Source of the DNA: Hydractinia symbiolongicarpus
Lineage: Eukaryota; Cnidaria; Hydrozoa; Anthoathecata; Hydractiniidae
NCBI RefSeq assembly: GCF_029227915.1
Contig: NC_079877.1
Span: forward strand, 3,722,001-3,782,000
Direction of reading: 5' to 3'
DNA length: 60,000 bases
Shown: positions 1 through 13,105 of the stretch, piece after piece
How positions within the stretch are numbered: position 1 is the stretch's first letter
Layout of the letters: the number at the start of each line of letters is the position of its first letter
The notes under the pieces: model-generated
Seen by the model: only the letters and a program-made list of their open reading frames with translations
What the model was told of the DNA's origin: nothing
Database searches by the model: none
Position numbers and translations under genes: made by a program

Positions 1-1300
1 CCACGCCGCTAATTGGTGTACTGATCATTACAATTACAAGAGGGTGAGTCTCCCTCTGCGCATTGGTCAATAAGTTTGGAACACTCTGTATGAGAATTGG
101 ATGAGACAGATAATCGTATCAACTCCGGATACCAAGCCTGAGTTTGCCAATGCTGGTGTTATGAGAATTATAGATTGTGTTTGTTCTATTTCTAATTTGT
201 TCAGTATTCTTGAAATTAGGGAGAATGAAGGGAGTGCATAAAGTGTTTTTCTGACCTTATTTGTCCAGATGAACCCAGTTTAACAACAGATGCTATACCT
301 GTTCCAAATTGTGTGGGTCCAGACGCCATGCCATTATATAAATTTGATTAAATACTTGTGGTAACAGTTCCACTCCGAAAGATGGTTGCTGTGGAAGATT
401 GCCAAACTGCTCTCACATTTACTAAATCTACGGTCAGACCAAGAAATTCTATTTTCTGGTTCCCTTATAGACTTTTCACAGGTGCAGAAAGAGGAAGAGG
501 ACTGCATCCAGAGCAATTAATGTTTCTAGTATAGTACAGCCCTATAAAAAATATATCGTCACTAGGTGTATTTGTAACAGACGCAAGATTGCAATTGATA
601 TTTTGGGTAATTTGATAAATATGCGCGAAGTTGGTTCAAGACCAAAACAAAGGCACAGAGATACGAATAGATTTCCTTTCCAATGAAAACGATGATATTT
701 ACGAGAATCTTTTAACACTAAGATATGCGCCTTTCAAATCAATTTTAAAATGATTTAGCGTCTTGTGATTTATTACTGGCTGGTGGCTCCATTCTTTTTC
801 TTACCAAAGATAGATTTCTTATGAACTCTTTCGACAAGTGATCTACTACATAAATGGCTCCCTTTTCCACCATCTCCTGTATTTCTAATTCCACTAATTT
901 GTCCTGCTCTTTCATAGCTTTTATTTGATAGAGAATTAAAATTTGTACTGGCTCCCTACAAAGAAAATTTTGTACCCTTTGACTATAGACAGACTCTCGG
1001 GATTATGGTCAATATCTCCTACGAGCCGTGGAGATTGTTTTATTAGAGAATGTACATGTTTCATGTCCTCCAGCGAAATTAGAACTACTTGCTTGAATTA
1101 AGTGGGACTGGTTTGCATTTCTAAACAAGGAAATAGAATTACCCGATGATCTTCCTTTACTGCCGTCTTTGTTGTTGGGAAACCGTTGGATATTGTTTTG
1201 ACGTCTTCCCACACTCGTCCATGGTTGTTTTCTCTGATACACTGCTGCCGGGAGACAAGACTGGAACTGCGTATTAGCGTTTTATTCCTCTTACCCACTT
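1..1300 (-). pseudogene. DIRS-like retroelement RT/RNase H remnant
   Basis: Decayed polymerase region of a tyrosine-recombinase (DIRS-type) retroelement, cut by the window edge. Reading the minus strand in all frames gives, in order, the RT entry region near 780-960 (KGAI... LVRKKNG), a D-L-K-x-A-Y motif followed by KYHRFHWKGN and CFGL near 600-760, and further down an RNase-H/connector segment near 60-300 with QAWYPELIRL and HPL. This order and wording are typical of DIRS1-like RT-RH proteins, which copy the element RNA; the recombinase part would lie outside the window. Stops and frameshifts interrupt every domain and the catalytic aspartate motif cannot be read cleanly, so it is dead. A Ngaro-type element is the main alternative. 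Confidence 0.7.
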
Positions 1301-1990
1301 CCCGAACATGTCTGAAGTCTGATTATTGTTCCCGGTGGTATCAAGGACATGTTACGTGAATTTAAAACCAAACAATTCCTTGTCATGTTTCTGCAAGAGG
1401 CCTGAATTTAAATTTAACATACCCTTTGCATCTGACTTTGATTGCAATGTAATAAAATGTTTAGACGCCAGAAAAAGACAACCTTGTTAGTGACTTGTCA
1501 AAGCGACATTCCTGTTTTTTACATGAGCACGAATAAATCGTCCAATGAATCATCCAATAAATCATCGAATTACATCCTATTCTTAATAATTTGTCGTCTT
1601 CGAGATGACTCTGCTCAGTGGTTCCATAACATTACGCATTTTGGATTGGACAATTTCCATTTCCTTGCCTTCGCTTGCTTTGCTTTTTTTTTTACCCTCA
1701 AGAAATTTAACCAACCCAGTATCAAGCGACTTAACAGAATCCATATTAAGTGGTACCTGATGCTCTTTCAAATTTTTTTTTCTTCAGATCTTCGTCCTTC
1801 ATGAACATTTTAAACTGTTCTTTGTGATAGTTTGCCATTTCCTCTTGTAACTTGTACTTAAACTGTTTCTCCTCTGTAGTAATTCAAAAATGCTCTGCAG
1901 GGGAAGAATTTGAACTGCAGCAGAAGGACGAATTTAAAAATATATCAACATATCTCGCAACCCACTCTTGAGTGTTGCAGGTCTTTTTAA
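1301..1990 (-). pseudogene. Possible gag-like part of the DIRS-like element
   Basis: The stretch immediately upstream (on the minus strand) of the RT remnant contains a short open segment at 1583-1771 and scattered lysine/glutamate-rich peptides in other frames, among them MEPLSRVISKTTNY. DIRS-type elements carry a gag-like ORF in this place, so it is probably the eroded ORF1. No diagnostic motif is visible, and the assignment depends on position only. Confidence 0.3.
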
Positions 1991-2315
1991 GAGTCATTGG
2001 CAGTATTTTGGGGCACAAATCAACACAAAATCAACACTGACTGTAAGGGGAGAGGAGGAAAACTCTGAAAAAAGCCTCAAAAGCCCTTTTTCCAATAATT
2101 TATGAACACGATTGTTTGTAAATGACATAAAAAAATTCAAAAAGGGTTCCCCTTGTTTAGAGCCAAAAATTTTCTTTGATGACACTATCCACACACGTTC
2201 CGCACACGCTCCACACCCGTTTCAAGGTGCTGCTCCATCGGTGTCACCTAAATGGAACACGTTCCACACGTACTATCAAATTCAATGAATTTGAAGTAAA
2301 GTTTAATTTCCAGTT
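1991..2315. other. No gene recognised
   Basis: Contains short direct repeats of a CACACG/TTCCACAC type around 2190-2265. Nothing codes convincingly. Confidence 0.5.
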
Positions 2316-2924
2316 ATAAATTTGAAAAAGGGTAAAGCAGAGGTGATGTTATTTGGAAGTGGGAAAAAAATTATCATCTATACCACACAAACCGAATAAT
2401 AAACTTGATTTTACAATTGATCCAACTTTAACTCTATCAGATAATTTCAACAAAGCGTATACGAAAGCTTCCCCTCGTTTACTTCTATTACAAAATCTGA
2501 GAAAGAACATGGACAATAATACTGCCACATCAATTTACAACACTATGATTATACTTATGATTATCATAAAATTGAACTTCTCAGGAACCGAAATAAATAA
2601 ATTGAATTCTCTGGACAGCCGTGCAAAACAGATAACCAAAAACGCAAACATCAAATCAACTTACACTGTTATTTTGCAACATGCTTGTAAAACGGTGAAG
2701 AAATGCATTGCTGGTGAAACATGTAGTAACATGAAAAAATACTTTGAAGTAAATTCTCACTTTAAATGCACAAGAAACCAAAACTGTTTGCTGAAGATTC
2801 CAAAAATCAAACTGGAACTTTTTGTTATATAGGAGCGAAAATATATAACAGTTTGCCACTAGATTTACGAAAAGCGACAACAGTGAATGAATTTAATCAA
2901 AAGATCAAAGATTTCGTATTTTAG
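2316..2924 (+). pseudogene. LINE reverse transcriptase, C-terminal fragment
   Basis: The plus strand encodes the end of a non-LTR retrotransposon RT. A K-x-E-V-M-L-F-G motif (near 2335) is followed by a segment with SPRLLLLQNLRKNMD and IYNTMIIL, the usual thumb/connector wording of CR1/L2/RTE-like ORF2 proteins, and the frame ends with SLPLDLRKATTVNEF, the common C-terminal tail. A frameshift near 2828 separates the last 30 codons from the rest. The polymerase palm with its catalytic aspartates is missing, consistent with a 5'-truncated insertion. The clade cannot be fixed without a search. Confidence 0.7.
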
Positions 2925-3740
2925 ATTATTATTTACCTAATATTTTTTACGGTGTTTCCTGTTTTTCTTTTTATCAACAGCTCTCTATTTTTAGTCTCGT
3001 ATTAGTTTTCAACATTTTTATTTTCTTACATTTGTTTCTAACTATCTATCTCTTTTGGAGAACGTATCAAATCTTTACTTTTTATTTCCATGGTTTATAA
3101 TATATATAATTTTTTAATCATTAGTTTTATATTTTAAACAGGATACATATTTATAACAGTTCTTTAAAACTGAAATGTATAAATCCTGTATAAATATTCT
3201 GATAAAAAAACATAAAAAGTATTCCTTTTCCATTTTTTCTTGTATCTTTTGAATTTTTTGCTCCCTCTAAATGATCTTTGTCTAGAACGTGTTCTGCTAC
3301 TACTGGAGGTAGAGCTTGACTAAGATGAACGTAACCTCGACCTAGACTGATATGAGTTAAAATTTGTTTTTGATTTTTTTCGTTCTCACCCATGTAATGA
3401 AGCTGGATATCGTTGTTCTGGCTTAGCTGCCTTCCTTTCTTGGGTAAAATGTGCCAAATTCTCTGGCACATTTTTGCTCAGAAAAACTGCATATATAACC
3501 AAAACAAATTTCAGAACCTGATGCCTACAATCTGTAAAATAATTGGTGATAATAACAACAACAATTCTCCCGCAATTCAGTATGACACACAGGTTCAGTA
3601 TGTAAAACAAAATATTTTGCAGGACACGAAAGAGCGGCGACTGTATTTTCTGACAAAACCAAGACCATCGGCACAGAGAGTGGGGACTCCGAAGACCAGT
3701 TTTACATGCCGAGAGCAAGCGCATGGGTGTTGCTTCACAG
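2925..3740. other. AT-rich, no gene recognised
   Basis: Overlapping open frames on both strands (3151-3927) have no recognisable motif, no consistent codon pattern and no splice context. Likely old transposon DNA. Confidence 0.45.
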
Positions 3741-4215
3741 AAAAAAAAATTTCGCGGGGAGAAAATTTCGCGAGGAAGCAAAAAAACACGAAATTTTCGG
3801 AATTTACCTTCGCAAAAGAGTAATTAAAGTTATGTTGCGCAAAATAATCTTTTGCGTTTAACTTGACAATTGAACTTCGGGTGGGATAATCTTTTGCTAT
3901 GTTCGGTTTTTTTGCAATTTTTTTCACTAAAAATTTTTGAAATTTGACAAATAAAAAGTTTTGTTTACATCAAACAAATTTTTTTTTCTCATTAGAAAAT
4001 TATTTAATTAGAAAAAATATCAAACGCCGATGATATTGATTTAGACTGAAATAATACTTCTGTTTTTAAAAGAAAATACGTAAAAAAAACCATGAAATTT
4101 AAATTTTTTGTCTTCAATTTATCTTTCGCGAAGTCTTTTTCGCGCGTACTTACTTATGCAAAAATAGCCAAAAACGCAAGACTTTCTCCCGTACGGTATA
4201 ATGCTGTGTTCAGAC
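3741..4215. repeat. Candidate MITE with TTCGCG-rich ends
   Basis: TTTCGCG-type motifs cluster at both ends (3747-3775 and 4126-4150), in roughly opposite orientation, around an AT-rich centre. The pattern suggests a small inverted-repeat element, but I cannot define exact ends or a target duplication. Confidence 0.3.
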
Positions 4216-5796
4216 TTTGGGCGTATAATTAAAAACGGCTCACAGGAATACACCTTATTTTCCTGGGGACAAATTCTCACGACCCTGAAACGATATAAAA
4301 TAAAGACGAAATGAAGAAGTTTTACTTATGATTTTTTTCTCTTTTTGTTATGCTATTTTCAGGTACACAAAAATAGGGTATTTGATTAAACTTGTGCCAA
4401 AAAAATACATATTACGTATATACATGCGTAATACATATATGATATGTAGTTTTAAGAATACGTATAGCCATACCATTCCCAGGAGCCTGGTTTTACTTAT
4501 TTAAAAAGGACACTCAGAACACACTTTTAAATTGTTTTGTGAAGTAATCCTCTCAAGGAAAAATTTGTTTTTGACCGAGCAAAATCACTGGACATTTTCA
4601 TTTGCGTAAAAAAATACCAAGATGGTATCTCTCTGAATACAAAATTTAAGAATTTTTTTTACCAAACACAATCTACGATAGAGGCGTAAAACGTCACATA
4701 GATAAGCCAGAACATTTCAAGGAGAGTTTAAAGTCCAACTTTCCTCACCGAGTCAAATTAGTATCCTAATTCTGAAATCACAAATGTGTAAAACGTGACT
4801 TATAAATACCGCCAAGACTAAGCCTAATTGGAAAAAAAATAAACGAGTAAGGCACCCACAAAGTCAACTCAACTACTATTTCAAAACACCTGTCAGTAAG
4901 CCTGGCTAAAGTTATTTACACAGATGTTGTTTAAAAAATAAGGTATGCTCAATAACTGGACACACAGAATATATACTAGCAACATCACCAACTTTGGTAA
5001 ACAGCTTAAAATTTCACGTTTGTTTGAAACAAGTCAACCAGTCAACTAGCTTGCTACTGATATCATTGTATTCAAGACTAGCTAACACCTAGCTCATTTA
5101 ACACCAAGATTAATAAGCTAAAGCATTAGAACAGCCCCAATGATGCATGCTACTATCCCATATTATTACCAAATGTTAATAACAATCTGTATGACAAATT
5201 AATTTTGCAAATAATGCAAGGAAATAAACGATATCTGCACTACTTCGCTGCAAACTAATAATTTGCTCATAAATAATCTCGTTTTTATGTTATTCGGTAT
5301 TTTGGTGTGTATATTCCGCGTAGCCATGTTTAAATTTTTCCATTTGCTAAAGTATCTATCTTTTCTGTTTTGCTTGATCTCTCTTAATTATGTAAAACAA
5401 TATTTTTTGTTCAACTGCTTTTAGGGATAGAAAAAAATCTCTTCAACATTTGTTATTAATTTGTTGTACAATGCGCCTTTCCATTGCCGTAACAGAAACT
5501 TTTGTACCACTCAACAATTCTTTTATGTTATCAAAAAACAAGCTTTAAAAATAGCCTGCTCCAACAATGGCCCGTGAATGTAAAATTTCTTGTGAAAAAA
5601 ATACCCACTGTTGTATAGAGCTCAAAACTTTGATAACAAAACGAAAAGGCTCGAAGCTATTTAATAAACAAGTATAGATATATCTGAATATATTGTATTC
5701 AATGACTTTACCGTTATGTAGGTTCTGAAACAGACTGTTTCCTCTCAGATGATTGCTACTCACCCATGAATAAGAAGGCGTCAATATTTTCTACCT
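4216..5796. other. No gene recognised
   Basis: AT-rich intergenic DNA with only short open frames. No transposon ends, tandem repeats or exon signals that I can support. Confidence 0.45.
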
Positions 5797-7285
5797 TCTG
5801 TTAGTGGCATGGTCTGATTAAAAATTACTAGTCGATAAACCCGTGGAGAAGTTTATTCAGGCCGTTGAACAATGGAAAATATTTGTCATTGGAATTTTGT
5901 GTACTGTTTACAGCTTAAAAACAGAAAAAGGGAATAATAACTCCCCAGTCATAACAAACGATTGTCATAATTTCCTCGGAAATAATTACTCCCCCAACCT
6001 TTTATTTTGACACACTTGATAGAACGGTAAAAAGTCGGTTCTGTTACTAAATTTTATATGACTAAAATTTTACCCGACTTTTTTGTACCCGACCAAGATC
6101 TTTTCCAAAATTGTTTCTGCTAACTCAAAAAAATTGTGAGGAAATGTTTTTTGCATTTTTGACGTAAATTTGTGCTTTGAACTAAAAATTAGCAAGAAAC
6201 CGAAGCGGTTTTAACACTCACACTAAGGCAACAGATAAACCCTTTTGTTACATCCACAGAACACAGTTGACTCTTCCTAATTCGTATTCCTACAGGGAAA
6301 ATTTTTTTTCGAATTATAGAGAGATTTGCATTATAGAAAGTCTCTGTAATTCGAACTTTCAGCTTCAGAGAGTGAAAATTCGAATAACAGCGGGAAATTG
6401 CGTTATTTTAAAATAAAAAACACATAATGCAAGTTTCATACAATTTTATTTTTATAGTTTACACAAAAAAGAAACTCTATTTGAGAAACTGTTGAATATT
6501 TGATTGCTTTAAATTGGAGAGACGATCTTTTTCGACAATACGAGTTGCATTACAAATGCTTTGCTGTTGGGCTTTCGCTATCAGAATGTCCATCTTCATC
6601 TTGTCTCTTGGCCATTTTTAATCAAGAAGTGAAAAAATGTAGAAAGACCAAGGTTTTAAAATATAACGTTTGAAAGACAACTTAGAAAATTTTAGAAAAA
6701 CATTCAAATTTGTCAAAGCTCTGTTTGCACTCTAAAATTCGAATTAGGGAGAGAATCGTGCTAAAGGGACTGAAAAATTGTTTGAATTATAGAAATTATC
6801 ATATTAAAGAAATTCGAATTTTAAAAAATACTTTTATAAGAGTTTGTTAAGGAGAATTGACGGTGACTAAGCACTCGTTCGAATTATAGAAGTATTCGAA
6901 TTATAGAGATTCGAATTAGAGGGAGTCAACTGTAGTTTAAACTCCTTTTCTTCCGTAAAGTTCTCCGAGATTCTTTGAGCACAGAAGTTAAGCCGGAATA
7001 TGAAATACAATAGAAAAGATATTTTTCTTGAAATTCTAACAAATTAACAAAAATAGGAAAAAAGACACTGTATCCGTAAGGTAAGGATAAGGTGTCTTTT
7101 ATTTACAAATACTAAAAAACATTAAAAATTGATAGAAATAATAGAAAACGTAACAAAGGTTTTTTAGAGTGTGGCTAAGACCAAAATGAAAAAAAATTCT
7201 TGGTAATTTATAATTTCTTATATGAAAGAACTGTCTAGTGTGTATTTTTAGTATAAAAGTAATATAAATCCTAATAGAATCAATG
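5797..7285 (+). repeat. 1.4-kb dispersed repeat, copy A
   Basis: This whole segment recurs in reverse orientation at 18553-19955. The outer edge is the shared TTAGTRRCATGGTCTGATTA and the inner edge is AAATCCTAATAGAAT. The copies differ by scattered substitutions and small indels, such as a shorter version of the 5940-6000 stretch in copy B. It contains a Tigger-type MITE (6264-6932) and an imperfect inverted repeat of about 12 bp at 7066-7099. No protein is recognisable. It may be a non-autonomous transposon or the long inverted end of a larger unit. Confidence 0.75.
6264..6932 (+). mobile_element. Tigger-type MITE, copy A
   Basis: A 669-bp element with terminal inverted repeats that begin CAGTTGACTCTTCCTAATTCG and end with the near complement GAATTAGAGGGAGTCAACTG. 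The interior has repeated CGAATTATAGA-type motifs. The ends resemble those of the Tigger pseudogene at 16357, so that family probably mobilised it. The interior includes, on the minus strand, a short Met-start peptide (MAKRQDEDGHSDSESP) and a piece reading QSNIRQFF, perhaps remains of a transposase start and end. The copy at 18886-19536 is flanked by TA on both sides, as expected for pogo/Tigger. Confidence 0.75.
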
Positions 7286-8073
7286 AAATAATAAAACTTT
7301 TTTTTCTACTAAATAAAAGGGATCAAAAAAATGTTGTAGGATACAAAAGCATGAAAACTTCAAACATGCTCATAGAAATAGATGCTAAAATAACTCAAAG
7401 TGGGTTAGCCTTAAGGAAATATGTTGTTTTTTTCTTGTATTCACTAAGTATGTACCTAAATGCAACTAAAATTAAAAAAAATAACGCCAGAAAGTATTTC
7501 GAAATATACGTGCTTATACAAGTAATAGATGGATTTCCTAAAAACACGGTTCAAAGTCGATTTCAAACTATTGCAAATCTGTATCCGACCTCTTAAACAA
7601 AATCTCAAAACCCAAAGCGAACCTCCGTCGTGTAGAAGTTGAATGTGGTCTTACATAAGATCAGAAAGGATGACGGTGTTCGTTTGAGTAATCAAACCAG
7701 AATGATAGTTAACTTCTTCGTCAATTGTTTCGCATATCAATTTCTGCGCAGCATCCATGATATGGTCATTTTACCAAGCACTTTTCGAGTTAAGAATTTC
7801 TCTATCTTCAATTGTGAAAAATATTGATCATTTTTGATCCAAAACTTTTCTGACTACTCAATTGGTTGATTATCTTAGATTAGGATAGACTTGGTTATTT
7901 TTTTCCAGTAGGTCTTCCGAACCTAAAGCATATAATTACTTTCTGGCTCTAGTAAAAAGCAAGATAGCTTCCATTTCTGACTGTTCACTATGTATTTCAT
8001 TTTCTTTAATACCCCAGAATGCGCTCCGAATGATTTTGTAAGCTTTCGGATGCTTAGTTTGAATATTTCATCA
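7286..8073. other. No gene recognised
   Basis: Two short open frames (7351-7596 and 7639-7827, plus strand) have no recognisable motif and look accidental in AT-rich DNA. Confidence 0.45.
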
Positions 8074-10645
8074 TCTTCTTATATATTAATTCCCTTGCGT
8101 GAGTAAAATTGTGAGTCCACGACACGGAAATCACGGGTCACTTTCTTATGACGTGGCCGTACGCTAAAATTTAACTAAAAAAATTAGAGATGTACTGCAT
8201 AGAAATCGCACATAAGGTGTAAATATATAACCCGCTGCTAATAACGATATAAATATATATACTCTTATGCCAAAAAACTCTATGTTAGCATATATATATA
8301 GGTATCGCTACATATGAAACGGTATTAGATATTCACAAAGCATACGGACTGTTAAATGAAGTTCCTAGCATAAAACGGAAATTGTGTTTACGAAAAAGAT
8401 GGCTGTTCTTTTTGAGTATTCTCTACTCTTTCATTCAAAATAAATCTTTAAAAAAACATTTGAAGAAGAGCATGGTTTTATAAATTAATCATAGCAAGGT
8501 TCTGTAAGGTTTTTTCATGTTTTATTTTCAGTTTTGATTATATTATTGTTGCCAGACATGTTTTATAGCTAGCATCATAAAAAGCCAACCACCACCAACA
8601 ACTAGCTAGCTAGCTAGGAATATATATATATATATATATGTAGCCATGTTCTTTTTGCCTAGCTAAGTCTCCAGTTTATATTTAAGTGACTAGCTATTAG
8701 CTGCTGTAGCTAGCTAATGCTAGCTTTAAACTAAAGATTCCCAGTATATATATTCCCACAAAACACATCAAACGTTATTAACCCTGAAAATTTTAAACAT
8801 TTTCCTGGGTTTTTTTTGGTTTGCGAAGTTCTTTTCCTCCAAATATTCTGAAAATAAAGTTCAGAAATTACTTATTTTTAAAATGTAAATTTAATTTGTT
8901 TCAAATTGTGGGCAAAAACCTTAATCAGCATGCTAAAAGAACTGACTTTTCTTAATTTAGAATTACTAAACACAACCATTTTCTTACAATTAGTGTAAAC
9001 TTTTGTGCGTATGGCTTATATTTAATACACCAAAAGAGCTACTTTGTTGATTTCAATTTTATACTCTTTGTAAGCTATTTTTTTCTTCTTTTTGACATTT
9101 CTGTTTTACCACTCAATTTTTACATTTTATAAGTTATTTGGAACAGAATGGTATGAAATAGACCAAAATACCTGATCTTAGTTGTTTTTAATTTACAGGC
9201 TGTGTCTGTGAAACTTTAAGGGGAACATTTGGTGGAAGACAATGGCATGACATATACTGATAGAACTGATTTTTGTTGTGTTAGATGTTATATCTGAACC
9301 TTTTTGACATTTTATGTTAATTTTGCGAGGAAGGACCATATATATATACACAGAAGAAGAATTCAATTTTACACCTTGCAAGCTTTGTTTTTTTATATTT
9401 TGTATAAATTCTTACTGGGGAGGACTCCGTGCAATATATCGAAATGACTGATCCTTCTCGATTTAAATTTGATGTGTTCTAAATCGTATATAGTTTTGGA
9501 AATTTTGTGTAAGATTTAATGGGTAAGGGCTAGATGCAATGTGTCAAAAAAACTTTTTTTGTTGAATCAGAAGCACTCCCTACAACCATTCTTTTTTTTA
9601 CAGTTTGTGAAGCTTTTGTGAGGAAAGAGTGTATGCAATATTATCGAAATAACTGATTTTTGTTGCAAACTGTTTTTCTTTGGCATTTTGGATTAAAATA
9701 TTGTTTTAGAGGGCATATGCAGCAGATATATGTACTGAAATAGTTAAATTTTGCAAACTTTGATTTTGTCGTTACCTCTCATTTTTTACATTTTGATTAA
9801 ACTTTTGTGGGAGACCGTCGGTATGCGAAGGACCAAAATAAGAGATTTTAGTATTATTTAGAATTTGTATTTTGTGTTGCAAAATTGGTGCAAAAATTGA
9901 CATAAACTGAACTTATATACAGATTGATTGCTGTTGTTTAACATGACTCATTATGACTTATATATATATTTTATGAAAATTTGTGACAGAATACTATGTG
10001 AGATTTGAAATTTTGTTTACTTTATTGATGGTAAAACAGCATGCAAATTGCTAAAAGGACTTTATTAATTTTAGGTTTAAACACCGTTATTTTGTTGGCA
10101 TTTTGTCTAAAGTTTGGTGAGGAGGGACTGTATGCAATATATCAAATAATGTTTTATTGCATTATAATTTGTCCTTGCAAATCCCTTTTTTTACACCTTA
10201 GATAAAAAATTCTGTCAGAGGCACAATTTATTGTTTATTTTTCACATTGTGTGTCAACCTTTGGCAGGGTTTGCAATAAACTAACTGATTTTAACATATA
10301 CAATGAGAGAGATTTGTGTTTCACATTGATCAGCTTTTTTGTATATATGTGGCGTTTTAAGTGATTTAAATTTTATGGGTGAGATGTATGTTGAAATGCT
10401 TTTGGAAACTTCTTTCCGAATAATTTTCGCATTTGTCAGATGGTCAGAGCAAGTAATTTTAGTAGATTTAGATTTTAAATGTCACATAAATACTGCAGTT
10501 GTTGAAAACCTTTAATTTTTTTGGTCATTTATATAATAATGCAGATGTAAGATGCGCACTGCTGTATTGTTTGTTTTTTGATGGACATATATCTGCTACA
10601 TAAATTAAATGGAATACAGTGGATTCTTCCACGGGAAACAGCTAG
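8074..10645 (+). mobile_element. Non-autonomous Helitron, copy 1
   Basis: About 2.57 kb that recurs inverted at 38476-41046. The 5' end starts with TC after an A (8073/8074). The 3' end is CTAG (10642-10645) before a T, preceded by a 5-bp hairpin GTGGA-TTCT-TCCAC. These are the hallmarks of Helitron ends: 5'-TC, a 3' hairpin and CTRR, insertion between A and T, and no target duplication. The interior has no protein; it holds degenerate tandem repeats and a (TA)n tract at 8622-8640. It must have been mobilised in trans by a Rep/helicase protein. Confidence 0.75.
8890..10400 (+). repeat. Degenerate ~100-bp tandem repeats inside Helitron copy 1
   Basis: A motif of the type TATGCAATATATCGAAATAACTGATTTT returns roughly every 90-110 bp (for example near 9148, 9239, 9427, 9533, 9627, 9719, 9821 and 10133), each followed by a TTTTGTG..AGG stretch. 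About a dozen diverged units are visible. Helitron-like elements often carry internal minisatellites. The same array is in the inverted copy at about 38700-40270. Confidence 0.7.
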
Positions 10646-13105
10646 TATATATTAATTCCTTCGCCTCAGTAAAATTGTCAGTCCACGACACTCAACTCAC
10701 GGGTCACTTTTTTATGAAAAAAATAAGTAAGCCGCCAAATGAGAAAACAGGATGTCAAATTATCATTTCTGCTACAGCGCCGTTCTCGGTCATTACGGTT
10801 AAAATAATTTAATTTTACCCCGGTTAGCCACGTGCACGTCATATCTCATGGAAACAAGTTGTTTATCAACTAAAAAAAGAAAACCGAAGCGAAGAAGGTT
10901 GTCTGTTTTTCAAATTAATCCTGAAAAAAGTTATCTTAAACAAAGCATGCCAATGTCTACTCATCATGAGGTTAGCTGAAAGCTTCTATGTTTTTCTATA
11001 TTTTCAATTATTGTGTTCTGGGACCGAGGTTGTATTGCATTTGGATATGACTGTAATTCGAATTTAAAATGTAAAAAACAAACTGTTGTTGTCGAACGAA
11101 GTTAATAATGTTGTTGTCAGAAATATTTTTTTAAAACGAAAAAAAACGTACGATGATATAACATCACAAAGAGAACTGCTTGAAAATGCATCAGACAATT
11201 GTAGCTATACGTTCTCTCTGTGTTGAAGCGAAATTTAGTAATCGAAGTAAAAAACTGATTGGACTACTGAGAAAGCGAAAGAAATGCAGGTGTGTTGTCT
11301 AAATTATTTGATAGAGAATTTAATGTGGGTGTATAAAGATTTTTTAGGTGTTTCTTTCGGAGCTAAATTTTTCCTTAAATATTAAGTTTGTTGTTGTGTC
11401 TTCAGCCGGAAAATATTTTCTTTAGGCACTTATTTTGTAAGAATGTAATCTGAAAAATGGGTCAGAAGTTTAGAATATCCTAAGAATATGTCTGAGGTTG
11501 ATAGTTTAAATATGAACATTTGTATGACGCACAAAATTGATTAGAAGTTTACTTTTTTTATTGTACGTATATGTGTCCAAGCAATGGGTCGTTACATGTA
11601 GTAGAAATTGCCATTAGCTAGCTATAGTAACTTATAGCATGCTCTATTTTATTAAGGCATTATATGTTTTCAGGACATAGTCATGTTAAGAACATATTGA
11701 GAACAATGGAGATAGCAATTGCCAAAAAAGTTAAGTTATTCAAGGCTGAAACTAAAACACACTATTCTTATAAAAACAGCGTGTATATCCTAGAGAAAAA
11801 TTTACATAAGCTGCAAAAAGTAATTTTTCCGTAGTCACTGTTTTTAACACTACAGACTGTGTAATTCAGTGTTGATGTCGTTATAAAATCGTTTGGAGTA
11901 TACTCGATTCTTAAAATCGAAAACGCTGCATTGTTTTCTTGATTATAAGTTTGCGTCTGTTAAAGCAAACTGTTCTTTTAATATTTTAGATTAAAATATT
12001 TCGGTAGATATACAATATACCAAATGATTCAAGTTTTTTATTTCTATTTTATGTATGTTTCAACTATTAATTTCTTATATTTTGAGTATAACTTTGGAAG
12101 GCTTGCCGTATACAACAGACTGAATAGCTGACTTTGTATGACTTAACAAAAAATGTTGGATTTTTTTTTTTTAATGTTTGGTATCTTTTTTTTTCCCTGG
12201 TGTACTTCTAGAATGGCAAAGCAAGTATATAGTTTTAGCGTATTTCGCTTTTTACGTAACGGTTTTTATACGCATTTGATTACTTTGGACATTTTCCATT
12301 TTTATTTCATAATTTTTTTTATTATTTTTTTAGTGCACATACTTATATTTTTAGATGTGCAGATTGTGAGCAACCTTGATCCCAGGGCTTTTTTGATTTC
12401 CGCCAGCGAAGGCGAATCTTTAAAATCGCCTGAGGAGATAGAGAGATAGAGAGAAAGATAGATAGAGACAGCGCAGATAGGCTGGACGCCCGAAACTTAT
12501 CCAGGCTAAAAAATGTTTTCTGAGAACGAGGCTAAATTGAGTTCTAAGCCAATAAGAATTCTAACAGTGCAACAGATTGTTTTATTATCCAATGAAGAAT
12601 ACTTTATTTTAAAGTTTATATCCTATCGAAAGTTAAAGCTCGTGCAGTGCAGCATAATGAAGATCGTCTTATAATGCGCCATCTTTGATGTTACGTCATT
12701 TCTTTCTGTACAATTTTTCAAGCACGTAGACTAAAGCTAAATTCAGCAGAACTAATAAATTAATTATTCATGATTTGATTTTTTATTTATTGAGTTGTAT
12801 TTTAACACTGCAGGTTAGTTACAATAATAATTGAGAATACTCAATGATTTGTTCACCCCATAATTCTCTGTTTTCAAGATCAACTTCAAATTTTAAAATA
12901 TTTTAGGCTGATGGCGGAGATCTTCAAGCCCCCGGGCTTCTTGTTTCTGTTTGCCATCCCATTATAAAAGAGACAAAGATCCCGGGGTCGAGGTTAAAAT
13001 GTGAGTTTTGAAAATTCAAGTTACTGTGTTGTATGTTTTTGTTTGGTATCCCTTACATCAGTTTAATGAGAGATTCAGAGGTTTCTTTCATGGGAATTCG
13101 GCTAG
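10646..13105 (+). mobile_element. Second Helitron-like unit, head-to-tail with copy 1
   Basis: Directly after the CTAG of copy 1 comes TATATATTAATTCC and then CAGTAAAATTGTCAGTCCACGACAC, which closely matches the 5' end of copy 1 (8081 onward). The segment ends with GGGAATTCGGCTAG followed by T at 13102-13105, again a Helitron-type 3' end. The inside differs from copy 1, with a GA-rich microsatellite at 12430-12480 and no recognisable protein. This suggests a second, related non-autonomous Helitron inserted at or co-transposed with the first. The 5' TC is missing. Confidence 0.5.

Noticed and set aside
1442-1804. 120-codon frame on the plus strand
   Set aside because: Overlaps the DIRS-like remnant antisense; low-complexity and no motif.
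3386-3927. Overlapping long frames on both strands
   Set aside because: Up to 136 codons but different frames on both strands are equally open and none has a motif.
9193-9381. 62-codon minus frame also found identical at 39740-39928
   Set aside because: Repeated only because it lies in the duplicated Helitron minisatellite; no protein features and no selection needed to explain it.
8890-10400. CRISPR-like array
   Set aside because: Repeats are long, degenerate and without distinct spacers, and the setting is eukaryotic transposon DNA.
12153-12449. 98-codon frame on the plus strand
   Set aside because: Poly-Phe/Ile low-complexity text from T-rich DNA inside the second Helitron-like unit.
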